From NCBI GenBank assembly GCA_022600215.1, contig JAHZKV010000018.1:1-6624 (forward strand): a stretch of 6,624 bases of DNA. Direction: 5' to 3'. Position numbers and translations under genes: made by a program. Source of the DNA: a bacterium. GTDB lineage: Bacteria; Chlamydiota; Chlamydiia; Chlamydiales; 2-12-FULL-49-11. This document shows positions 1 through 6,102 of the stretch, in pieces (within the stretch, counting starts at the first letter, position 1; each line of letters opens with the position of its first letter). The notes under the pieces are model-generated. The model had not been told where the DNA came from. It ran no database searches and saw only the letters and a list, made by a program, of their open reading frames with translations.

Positions 1-694
1 CTAGCGTATTGGTATCTTCTTCAAGGAAGGTAAAGACTAGCTTTTGGAGAGGGGCAGAGAGCATAAGAGTGGAAAAGGGTTTGATAGGGGAGGTGTCGAT
101 GGGCAATAGGAAATTTTTTTCCGTTTGGGTTTTTTCATAATTACTGCCATTTGCTACAAAGTGCTCCATATTTTCCAGCAGGAAGCCATCCTTTGTCTTT
201 ATTGCTTTATTGCTAAAATAGATTTCTTTTTCTTTGGTGATCAAGCAAAAGTTCACAAAATTTTCCGAGAAGAAAAGGGTGCCTTCTTCTACCTCAAATA
301 CTTTGAGATTTTTGTGTGAAGTGATTAGATTGTCGCGACCTAGTTGCTGGATAGCTGGCCCAAGAAGATAGGCATTACTTATTACGCAAAGGGTGCTTAA
401 GCCTATTGCAAAGAGGAATATTGGGCGTAAAATGGCAAAGGAGTGTTTGCCGCTCATAGAGATAGCAATGGAGACATTTTGCCGCTCAAAAGATTGAAGG
501 GAGAAGAGGGTGGCAAAGAGGAGGGCAAAGATGGAAAAGATGGTTAAGCGGTAGACAATCAATGCACTTCCATTTTGGAGGAATTCAAAGAGCGTTTTCC
601 CCTGAAAGTCGGGAGATAAAATGGTAGATGCAAAGATTAAAATGCCCATAAAGAGTAGGTATGTATGAAGCGTTTTCTTCAAGAATCTGTTCAT
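1..694 (-). CDS. LptF/LptG-family permease, N-terminal part (runs off left edge)
   Basis: Reading leftward from the ATG at 694-692 gives 231 codons with no stop, so the gene continues beyond the window. The protein starts MNRFLKKTLHTYLLF and shows three hydrophobic segments near residues 11-27, 47-68 and 91-111. A soluble region follows from about residue 112, rich in alternating hydrophobic and charged residues. Three N-terminal membrane helices followed by a periplasmic beta-rich domain is the YjgP/YjgQ (LptF/LptG) layout, and the ERQNVSIAISMSG stretch (70-82) fits the family's conserved cytoplasmic loop between helices 2 and 3. Such proteins form the inner-membrane channel that, with the LptB ATPase, extracts lipopolysaccharide for transport to the outer membrane. 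The start overlaps the stop of the upstream permease by ATGA (691-694), with a good Shine-Dalgarno GAGAGGA at 706-700, so translation is probably coupled. I cannot tell LptF from LptG. The family call rests on layout and on the adjacent related gene; the C-terminal half is not visible. Confidence 0.85.
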   Translation of the reverse strand, partial: MNRFLKKTLHTYLLFMGILIFASTILSPDFQGKTLFEFLQNGSALIVYRLTIFSIFALLFATLFSLQSFERQNVSIAISMSGKHSFAILRPIFLFAIGLSTLCVISNAYLLGPAIQQLGRDNLITSHKNLKVFEVEEGTLFFSENFVNFCLITKEKEIYFSNKAIKTKDGFLLENMEHFVANGSNYEKTQTEKNFLLPIDTSPIKPFSTLMLSAPLQKLVFTFLEEDTNTL

Positions 695-1698
695 ATTTTT
701 CCTCTCGTATAGGCTTTAAGAGTTAGTAGGTAAAGCAAGATGGAGAAGAGGCATGAAAGGGCAGAAAGGGTTGCGGGGAGGTGGTTGGTTTGAAGAGATG
801 AAAGGGCAAAAGAGATGATAGAGAAGAGAAACACAAAAGTGCAAAGTTTAGGAAAGAGGCGGAGGGAAATAGAAATTCCTAGCATGGTAAAGGTGAGGGG
901 GAAGAGGAGGTAGAGGCTTAAAAAGAATATGTCTTGTGCCGTGTAGTGTATGGGGGGGATTTTTACTACCACAGGCTCAAAAAATTCAAGAAGGGAAGTT
1001 TTAGGGATAATGGTTTCTTGATCTTCAAGGAGTAAGATGGAGGGGGCGCCATCTTTTTCTTCTTTGATTTGAAAAGAGTGGCTGCTGTGTAATAGAAGAG
1101 AATTTTTGTCCTCCTCTATCTTCTCACATAGAGTCCAAGAAAAAGGGGCTCTATCTTGGATCATTAAGAAGTTTTTCCCGCTATCCACATCTACAGATAC
1201 AAAGAGGTTTCCTTTATTTTGAGTAGTAGCTAAGGAGAGCAGATCCATTTTTTCTGCTTTGGTCTTTAGGGTAGCACCAAGGGCGTGATGAATTTTTGGT
1301 CCACATGCAAAGTAGAGGTAGCCATTGAAAAGGGATAAAAAAGCAGCAATGATTAGCATGGGTGAAAAAATTTTGTAGGGAGAGATACCCAGGGCAGAGG
1401 TCCCTTTGATTTCGTGATTCTTTTTGGCTATGGAGCAGGTGAGCACTGCTGAGCCAAGGCTAGTAAGGGCTATTCCAAAGGGGGTGCATTTGTAGAGAAA
1501 GGCAGCAAGAAGGAGGGCTAAATCTTTTAGATCAACCCCAGCGACAAAATATTTGGCAAAGCGGGAGAGTTTAAAAAAAAGGATAATACCTAAAAAAAAT
1601 ACGAAAAAGAGGAGGGTGTGGGAGAGGTATTTTTTAGAGAGGATTTTCCAGTAAGTAGGCATGTTTTTGCATATATTTATCTGATTTCTTGGTATCAT
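691..1698 (-). CDS. LptF/LptG-family permease (lipopolysaccharide export membrane subunit)
   Basis: The 335-residue protein has six likely membrane helices in a 3+3 arrangement: about residues 27-46, 59-80, 110-131, then 255-276, 283-302 and 308-328. A soluble domain of about 120 residues lies between the two halves. That is the YjgP/YjgQ (LptF/LptG) fold, and the EIKGTSALGIS stretch (96-106) matches the family's conserved loop before helix 3. Known members pair as a heterodimer with LptB to move lipopolysaccharide out of the inner membrane. The next gene is of the same family and overlaps by four bases, so both subunits are probably made from one mRNA. The start is uncertain. ATG at 1698 gives the longest reading, but Met13 (ATG at 1662-1660, MPTYWKILSKKYL) looks like a more typical family N-terminus and would leave 43 bases between this gene and tilS for divergent promoters. 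Neither start has a strong Shine-Dalgarno. LptF versus LptG cannot be decided here. Confidence 0.88.
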   Translation of the reverse strand: MIPRNQINICKNMPTYWKILSKKYLSHTLLFFVFFLGIILFFKLSRFAKYFVAGVDLKDLALLLAAFLYKCTPFGIALTSLGSAVLTCSIAKKNHEIKGTSALGISPYKIFSPMLIIAAFLSLFNGYLYFACGPKIHHALGATLKTKAEKMDLLSLATTQNKGNLFVSVDVDSGKNFLMIQDRAPFSWTLCEKIEEDKNSLLLHSSHSFQIKEEKDGAPSILLLEDQETIIPKTSLLEFFEPVVVKIPPIHYTAQDIFFLSLYLLFPLTFTMLGISISLRLFPKLCTFVFLFSIISFALSSLQTNHLPATLSALSCLFSILLYLLTLKAYTRGKI

Positions 1699-1712
1699 AT
1701 CCCATATGATAC
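1692..1712. promoter_or_regulatory. Inverted repeat over the divergent start codons of the permease operon and tilS
   Basis: The arms GTATCATAT (1692-1700) and ATATGATAC (1704-1712) are perfect reverse complements separated by CCC. The left arm contains the outermost minus-strand ATG (1698-1696) and the right arm contains the tilS ATG (1706-1708). On the plus strand TG-G-TATCAT (1690-1698) resembles an extended -10 element, which would place transcription start at or next to the tilS ATG. By symmetry TATCAT also occurs on the minus strand at 1711-1706. Possible roles are an operator for a dimeric repressor, a symmetric core promoter giving leaderless mRNAs, or a small hairpin. The repeat itself is directly visible; any function is inference. 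Confidence 0.45.
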
Positions 1713-2815
1713 AAAATGCAAAGAAAAGGATTCTTTCTCTTCAAGGAAAAGTCTTGCTAGGGCTATCTGGTGGTCCTGATTCCATGTGTCTTTATCATCT
1801 GTTGCAAGAGTGTAGAAAAGATTTTGTGGTGGCTCATGTGGATCATGGTCTGCGGGAGGGCTCAGCAGAGGAAAAAGAGGTTCTTGCGCGCCGTGCCAAA
1901 GAAGATGGTGTCCTTTTTTATTCTATTACGCTTAAAGGCCATCCCTCCAGCAATTTAGAGGACAAGTTACGAGTGCAGCGTATCTCTTTTTTTCAGAAGG
2001 TGTTAGAGGAAGAAGGGATGGACTCTTTACTTTTAGGGCATCAAAAAGATGAGCGAGCAGAGACCATCATCAAAAGATTTTTTGAAGGGGGGAGCCTCAC
2101 CCATCTTCCTGCAATGAAAGAGGAAAGCATCTATGAGGGAATAAAAGTGGTGCGTCCTTTGCTAGAAACAACGAAAAAAGAGGTGCTTGCCTACCTTGAA
2201 AAAAAAGGGGCTACCTATTTTGTCGATCCCACCAATATTGGAGAGGGAAATTTGCGAGCACGGATGCGATCTTCTCTTATTCCACGCTTAGAAGAGGCTT
2301 TTGGAAAAAATATGACCGATTCAGTTTGCTCTCGTGCAGATCAAATAGCAGCGATGGATGCTTTTGTGCAAAGAGAGGTGGATAAACTAGTAGGGAAAGA
2401 GGAGCACGGAATATTTGGTGTTTTCTTTCCAAAAAGGGGGATAGACCCTTTTCTTTATTTAGAATGGATTTGTCGATGGGCAAAAAGAGAGGGGATTATC
2501 GTTTCTCGAGCACAAAAGGTATTGGTAGAAAAGCTTTTAGAAAAGGAAGAGTTTGGTAAAAAGGTGGAGCTTGGAAAGAGGAATCTTTTTGTAGAAAAAG
2601 AGGGAGTGTTTGTTTTGGAAAAGGACATAGTTCCTTTGGAAGGAATATGGAAAGAGGGAGCTACTTGGAGAGATGTGTGGAAGAAAGGGACGGAAATAGC
2701 GCCAGTAAAACCATTAGCTCAGCCTTCATGTACACGAAAAAAAAGTAGTGAATGGCACCGCACTCAAAAAACGCCCATTTGTTTGAGATCTTTATTCCCC
2801 ATTAAAGAAATATAG
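1706..2815 (+). CDS. tilS: tRNA(Ile)-lysidine synthetase TilS
   Basis: TilS attaches lysine, using ATP, to C34 of the CAU anticodon of a minor tRNA(Ile), switching it from Met to Ile identity and AUG to AUA decoding. The 369-residue protein carries the N-type ATP-pyrophosphatase signature SGGPDS at 21-26. HVDHGLR follows at 44-50, the NLEDKLRVQRISFF segment at 83-96, and LGHQKDERAET at 110-120 (usual form HHxDDQAET). RPLL is at 150-153, then DPTN at 174-177 with the two spaced arginines R184 and R188, ending at IP (192-193). The C-terminal stretch W350-P365, with KTP and RSLFP, resembles the final tRNA-binding subdomain. Length is between my recollection of C. trachomatis TilS (about 320) and E. 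coli TilS (432). The ATG is the only usual start after the in-frame TGA at 1682-1684 and before the P-loop. There is no Shine-Dalgarno, so the mRNA may be leaderless. The gene is divergent from the permease pair and precedes ftsH on the same strand. Confidence 0.95.
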   Translation: MIQNAKKRILSLQGKVLLGLSGGPDSMCLYHLLQECRKDFVVAHVDHGLREGSAEEKEVLARRAKEDGVLFYSITLKGHPSSNLEDKLRVQRISFFQKVLEEEGMDSLLLGHQKDERAETIIKRFFEGGSLTHLPAMKEESIYEGIKVVRPLLETTKKEVLAYLEKKGATYFVDPTNIGEGNLRARMRSSLIPRLEEAFGKNMTDSVCSRADQIAAMDAFVQREVDKLVGKEEHGIFGVFFPKRGIDPFLYLEWICRWAKREGIIVSRAQKVLVEKLLEKEEFGKKVELGKRNLFVEKEGVFVLEKDIVPLEGIWKEGATWRDVWKKGTEIAPVKPLAQPSCTRKKSSEWHRTQKTPICLRSLFPIKEI

Positions 2816-2912
2816 AGTATCATTGCCAGCAAAAATGCTTGCATTTCACCTAAAAAGTATGTAATAGATAGAACTAAGGATCTTAATATTTAGTAGAGAG
2901 AAGTAAATAACT
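2816..2912 (+). promoter_or_regulatory. tilS-ftsH intergenic region with weak promoter-like elements
   Basis: This gap separates tilS from ftsH and has no terminator-like hairpin plus T-run, so read-through from tilS is possible. A weak sigma70-type candidate is TTGCAT (2839-2844), 17 bases, then TAATAG (2862-2867); each hexamer matches the consensus at only three positions. The -35 candidate overlaps a short inverted repeat, AAATGC (2833-2838) and GCATTT (2841-2846). A purine-rich GAGAGAAG (2896-2903) lies about ten bases before the ftsH ATG and can serve as ribosome binding site. GTATCAT at 2817-2823 repeats the half-site found in front of tilS. The promoter assignment is tentative. Confidence 0.3.
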
Positions 2913-5621
2913 ATGGCTCAAGAAAATAAACCACCAGCAAATAAAAGAGGCGTTCCAGGGATATTGATTTTATTTATCATTGGAGCATTTGCGCTGCTGC
3001 TTATGCACAACGCAAACCCGGAGGCTTCTGCAAATGTATCGTTTAGTCACCAAGTAGAGCATTTGGTGAATTTGGATTTGCTGCATACTGATAGTAGTCA
3101 TAAAGTTGCAATCAATGAGAACTTGGTATCCTTCTCTGGAAAATTTCGTGATAAGCGCACGGAAGAAGGGAAGAGACGTTTTCGTTTCTTAGAGCTGGTA
3201 GAAGAGAGAAATACCCTTTCAGAACAAAAGAGTGCTCTTACCAATGGGTTAAAGCAAGCTGGTAGAGAAATGAGAAGTTCTGCTTTTTATTTTTATGAGC
3301 TTTTAGGGCAAAAAGAGCCAGGTTCATTGGTGATAATGCCAAAACTAGAAAAAGGGAGTGCAGAGCTTCCTGCAGAAAGATTAGATCTTGCTGGGCTGAA
3401 ATCGGAAAAGGTAACGGTTGCTTCAGCACGTGCAGCACTTCAAAGAGCGGAAAGAAGTGGGAGTGCAGGCGATTTAAAAACGGCAAAAGGGGAGCTGGTC
3501 CATTTAGTTGGCGGCCTTCGTTCTTCAAAGTTAGGTGTGGGAGATGTAAGATTAAAGGAGACATTGAAGAACGCTTCTATGACTCTTTCAAGTGGTGGCG
3601 ATCTTGCAAGCCTTAAAGAGGCAATGCAAGGGGTGAATAAAGTTGTATCGACACTTTCTAGCCCGGTTAATGGGGTAGAGCTCTATGGCCTTCGCTCTGT
3701 GAGAAATCTATTGGAAAAGAGGGAAAGCTATGTAGATGTAGAGTCTAAATATGAAGAAAACAGTATTCGTCTTGGAAAAGCTGAATCTAATGTAGCAAAT
3801 GTTGTGTGGTATTTTAATGATAAAGAGATCTCTTCAAAAGGGTTGATGTCTGCGCCTGCAGAAGAGTATCACCGTTGGTTTGTCACTATGAAGAAGGAAT
3901 GGGACGGCTTTCCAAAAAATGCTGGTCAGCCATTTACCTCTCCTGATCAACCAAGAAATGTAGTGCTAGAGAAAAACTTTAAAAGCGAGCAGCCGCCGGT
4001 AAACTACTTTGGTTACCTATTTACTTTCTTGCCAGTATTGCTAATTGGTGGATTGCTCTATTTTGTCTTCTCCAAGCAGATGAAAGGGGGAGGAGGCGCT
4101 GCCATGAACTTTGGTAAGTCTCCTGCTAAACAAATCTTAAAAGGTCAGCAAAAGATCACTTTTGATGATGTAGCCGGGATTGATGAAGCAAAAGAAGAGC
4201 TGGAGGAGTTGGTGGACTTTTTACGGGACCCAATGCGCTATCGTAATATTGGTGCGCGTATCCCTAAAGGAGTGCTCCTAATTGGTGCTCCAGGAACAGG
4301 GAAGACCCTCACTGCAAAAGCTGTAGCTGGGGAGGCAAGTGTTCCTTTCTTCTCTATCTCTGGATCTGATTTTGTGGAAATGTTTGTGGGAGTGGGAGCA
4401 TCACGTGTTCGTGACCTTTTTGAACAAGCGAGAAAAAACTCTCCATCTATTATCTTTATTGATGAGATTGATGCAGTTGGAAGACATCGTGGTTCAGGAA
4501 TGGGTGGCGGTCATGATGAAAGGGAACAGACGCTCAACCAGCTATTGGTAGAGATCGATGGGATGGATACCGTTTCTGGCGTGATTATCCTTGCTGCAAC
4601 AAATAGACCAGATGTGCTAGATAAAGCGCTTCTTCGTCCTGGAAGATTTGATCGCTCCGTGACAGTGGAAATGCCAGATTATTTTGGTCGTTTGGCTATC
4701 TTAAAGGTACATGCTCAAAAGGTGAAAATGTCTGATGAGGTGAACTTGAAGGAGATTGCTCGAAGAACTTCTGGTTCGGTGGGTGCTGATCTGGAAAATA
4801 TTATTAATGAAGCAGCGCTTCATGCGGCAAAGAAACGTAGAAAGACAGTGATCCAAGATGATATTCGCTACGCTCAAGAGAAGGTGACGTTCGGTAAAGA
4901 GCGTAAGTCTATGGTGATGAACGATGAAGATATCAAGACAACTGCTTGGCATGAGGCGGGACACGCGCTTATTGCAATGAAATTGGATGTTGCTGATAAA
5001 GTAACGATGGTTACCCGCGTTCCTCGTGGACAATCTCTTGGTGCTACCCACTTTGAGTTAAAGAAAAACCGCGTAAGCTATCGTAAACAAGAGCTAATTG
5101 ATCAGCTATCTGTATTGATGGGTGGAAGATGCGCAGAAGAAATTATCAACAAAGATCCTACCTCTGGTGCTCAGATGGATATCAAACAAGCAACAAACAT
5201 TGCTCGCTCTATGGTAACCAAATGGGGGATGTCTGATAAGGTGGGGATGGTTAATTATGGCGATGATGAAAATGGCAATATGATGGCAGGATTCCACGAA
5301 AGAGAGTTTTCTGAGGAGACAGCAAGGCTTTTAGACTCTGAGGTGAAGAAGTTCTTAGACGATGCTTATCATCGTACCATGAATATCTTAAATGAAAACT
5401 ACGAGTCTTTAAAGCTCATGTCAGATATGCTTATTGAATTTGAAGCTCTTGATAAGCAGGACCTAGATAAGATCATGGAAGGAAGCTTTACGATTGAAGG
5501 GAAGAAGAAGAAGGTAGAAGAGTTTGAGTCTAAGACAAGAAAGAGCCCACCTCCCATTCCTCCAGCAAAAGGACCTAAAAGGGGTCGTGGTAAACCAAGA
5601 ACGGGACCATCTCCAGCATAG
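2913..5621 (+). CDS. ftsH: ATP-dependent zinc metalloprotease FtsH, with a large extracytoplasmic domain
   Basis: FtsH is a membrane-anchored hexameric AAA+ protease that unfolds and degrades membrane and unstable cytosolic proteins. In order the 902-residue chain shows a first membrane helix (about 14-32), an extracytoplasmic region (about 33-365), a second helix (about 367-386) and a glycine-rich linker KGGGGAA. The AAA module has Walker A GAPGTGKT (458-465), pore loop FVGVGA (491-496), Walker B IIFIDEID (513-520) and the second region of homology with arginine fingers R575 and R578. The peptidase has HEAGH (680-684), with D756 in the TSGAQMDIKQAT segment as the expected third zinc ligand. 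All catalytic residues are present, so it should be active. E. coli FtsH is 644 residues with roughly 70 between its helices, so this insert is several times larger; I recall C. trachomatis FtsH (about 913 residues) being similarly long. The tail (about 877-902) is proline- and lysine/arginine-rich and probably disordered. The ATG has a modest purine-rich Shine-Dalgarno. Confidence 0.98.
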   Translation: MAQENKPPANKRGVPGILILFIIGAFALLLMHNANPEASANVSFSHQVEHLVNLDLLHTDSSHKVAINENLVSFSGKFRDKRTEEGKRRFRFLELVEERNTLSEQKSALTNGLKQAGREMRSSAFYFYELLGQKEPGSLVIMPKLEKGSAELPAERLDLAGLKSEKVTVASARAALQRAERSGSAGDLKTAKGELVHLVGGLRSSKLGVGDVRLKETLKNASMTLSSGGDLASLKEAMQGVNKVVSTLSSPVNGVELYGLRSVRNLLEKRESYVDVESKYEENSIRLGKAESNVANVVWYFNDKEISSKGLMSAPAEEYHRWFVTMKKEWDGFPKNAGQPFTSPDQPRNVVLEKNFKSEQPPVNYFGYLFTFLPVLLIGGLLYFVFSKQMKGGGGAAMNFGKSPAKQILKGQQKITFDDVAGIDEAKEELEELVDFLRDPMRYRNIGARIPKGVLLIGAPGTGKTLTAKAVAGEASVPFFSISGSDFVEMFVGVGASRVRDLFEQARKNSPSIIFIDEIDAVGRHRGSGMGGGHDEREQTLNQLLVEIDGMDTVSGVIILAATNRPDVLDKALLRPGRFDRSVTVEMPDYFGRLAILKVHAQKVKMSDEVNLKEIARRTSGSVGADLENIINEAALHAAKKRRKTVIQDDIRYAQEKVTFGKERKSMVMNDEDIKTTAWHEAGHALIAMKLDVADKVTMVTRVPRGQSLGATHFELKKNRVSYRKQELIDQLSVLMGGRCAEEIINKDPTSGAQMDIKQATNIARSMVTKWGMSDKVGMVNYGDDENGNMMAGFHEREFSEETARLLDSEVKKFLDDAYHRTMNILNENYESLKLMSDMLIEFEALDKQDLDKIMEGSFTIEGKKKKVEEFESKTRKSPPPIPPAKGPKRGRGKPRTGPSPA

Positions 5622-5625
5622 ATAG

Positions 5626-5656
5626 AAAAGAGAGGCTTTTGTCTCTCTTTTTTTTT
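5626..5656 (+). terminator. Rho-independent terminator of ftsH
   Basis: Arms AAAAGAGAG (5626-5634) and CTCTCTTTT (5643-5651) are perfect complements around an 8-base loop, GCTTTTGT, followed by an unbroken T-run to 5656. It starts five bases after the ftsH stop. The converging minus-strand gene ends at 5660. Read in that direction the same hairpin is followed by TTTTC, so it may also stop transcription from the right, though less efficiently. Confidence 0.88.
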
Positions 5657-5659
5657 GGT

Positions 5660-6088
5660 TTAGTAAGCGTATGCGCTTAAAAATTTTGCTAGAGATTTTC
5701 TATTCTCATAGATCCAACCAATTTCTCTTTCCACTTGTAGCTTTTTAAATTGATCTAAGAGGAGGGGAATGATCCTTCTCTCTTGGATCATTTGGGTAAA
5801 TAGAGTGAATGGATGTTTACCAGTGTTTTCTGGATAAGTAAAATCAATATCAACATCCCCAGAATAATCTATCAATTCATTTCTTAGATGAATCTTCATG
5901 GTAGTTCTTTTTTCGGTAGACCAATCTTTGATTATGGGATTGGTTGTATTATAGGTAAAATGGAGCCTTGCAGCTTTTACAATAGTTTCTCCAAGCCATC
6001 TTGTGCTTTGTTGGTATTTTCCACAGTTAAGAGTGGTGGTTACCGCTTCCGATGTAAGTGTAAATTTTAGTTTTATATATGGATCCAT
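5660..6088 (-). CDS. Hypothetical protein, 142 residues, paralog of its upstream neighbour
   Basis: I do not recognise this protein. It starts MDPYIKLKFTLTS and has no signal peptide, membrane helix or catalytic motif I can name. The first half looks strand-rich (IKLKFTLTS at 5-13, RLHFTY at 41-46, TMKIHL at 63-68, VDIDFTY at 79-85). The C-terminal part looks helical and charged (about 96-138). Its closest visible relative is the gene immediately upstream. The two share IKLxxTLTS at the N-terminus, W[IL]xE (W31 here), HF (43-44), WS (56-57), TT (62-63), TY (84-85), IIP (106-108) and a late Trp (W125), in the same order. The gap to the upstream stop is 14 bases, so they are probably co-transcribed. 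There is no clear Shine-Dalgarno before this ATG. It converges on ftsH, with the shared terminator just beyond its stop. Reality of the gene is supported by the paralogy; function is unknown. Confidence 0.8.
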   Translation of the reverse strand: MDPYIKLKFTLTSEAVTTTLNCGKYQQSTRWLGETIVKAARLHFTYNTTNPIIKDWSTEKRTTMKIHLRNELIDYSGDVDIDFTYPENTGKHPFTLFTQMIQERRIIPLLLDQFKKLQVEREIGWIYENRKSLAKFLSAYAY

Positions 6089-6102
6089 AGATGTCTTAGT
6101 AA

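Noticed and set aside
125..319. Plus-strand open frame of 64 codons.
   Set aside because: Lies antisense inside the left permease, has no Shine-Dalgarno and encodes no recognisable protein; a shadow frame.
691..1698. Strongly purine-rich plus strand, suggesting a low-complexity or structural element.
   Set aside because: It is the complement of Leu, Phe and Ser codons of a membrane protein; composition is explained by the minus-strand gene.
1770..1958. Plus-strand open frame of 62 codons within tilS.
   Set aside because: Overlaps the P-loop and HVDHGLR region of tilS in another frame, so it is a by-product.
2690..2815. Possible frameshift near the end of tilS, because the tail from about residue 330 looks less familiar.
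   Set aside because: The final stretch W350-P365 with KTP and RSLFP fits the end of TilS in the same frame, so no frameshift is needed.
3238..3564. Minus-strand open frame of 108 codons opposite ftsH.
   Set aside because: Opposite a well-supported reading frame; Leu/Pro/His-rich translation is typical of antisense artefacts.
4701..5051. Minus-strand open frame of 116 codons opposite the ftsH protease domain.
   Set aside because: Antisense to the conserved AAA/peptidase coding region, with no motif and no upstream signals.
5888..6070. Plus-strand open frame of 60 codons opposite the 142-residue hypothetical gene.
   Set aside because: The minus-strand frame is longer and supported by its paralog, so the plus-strand frame is a shadow.
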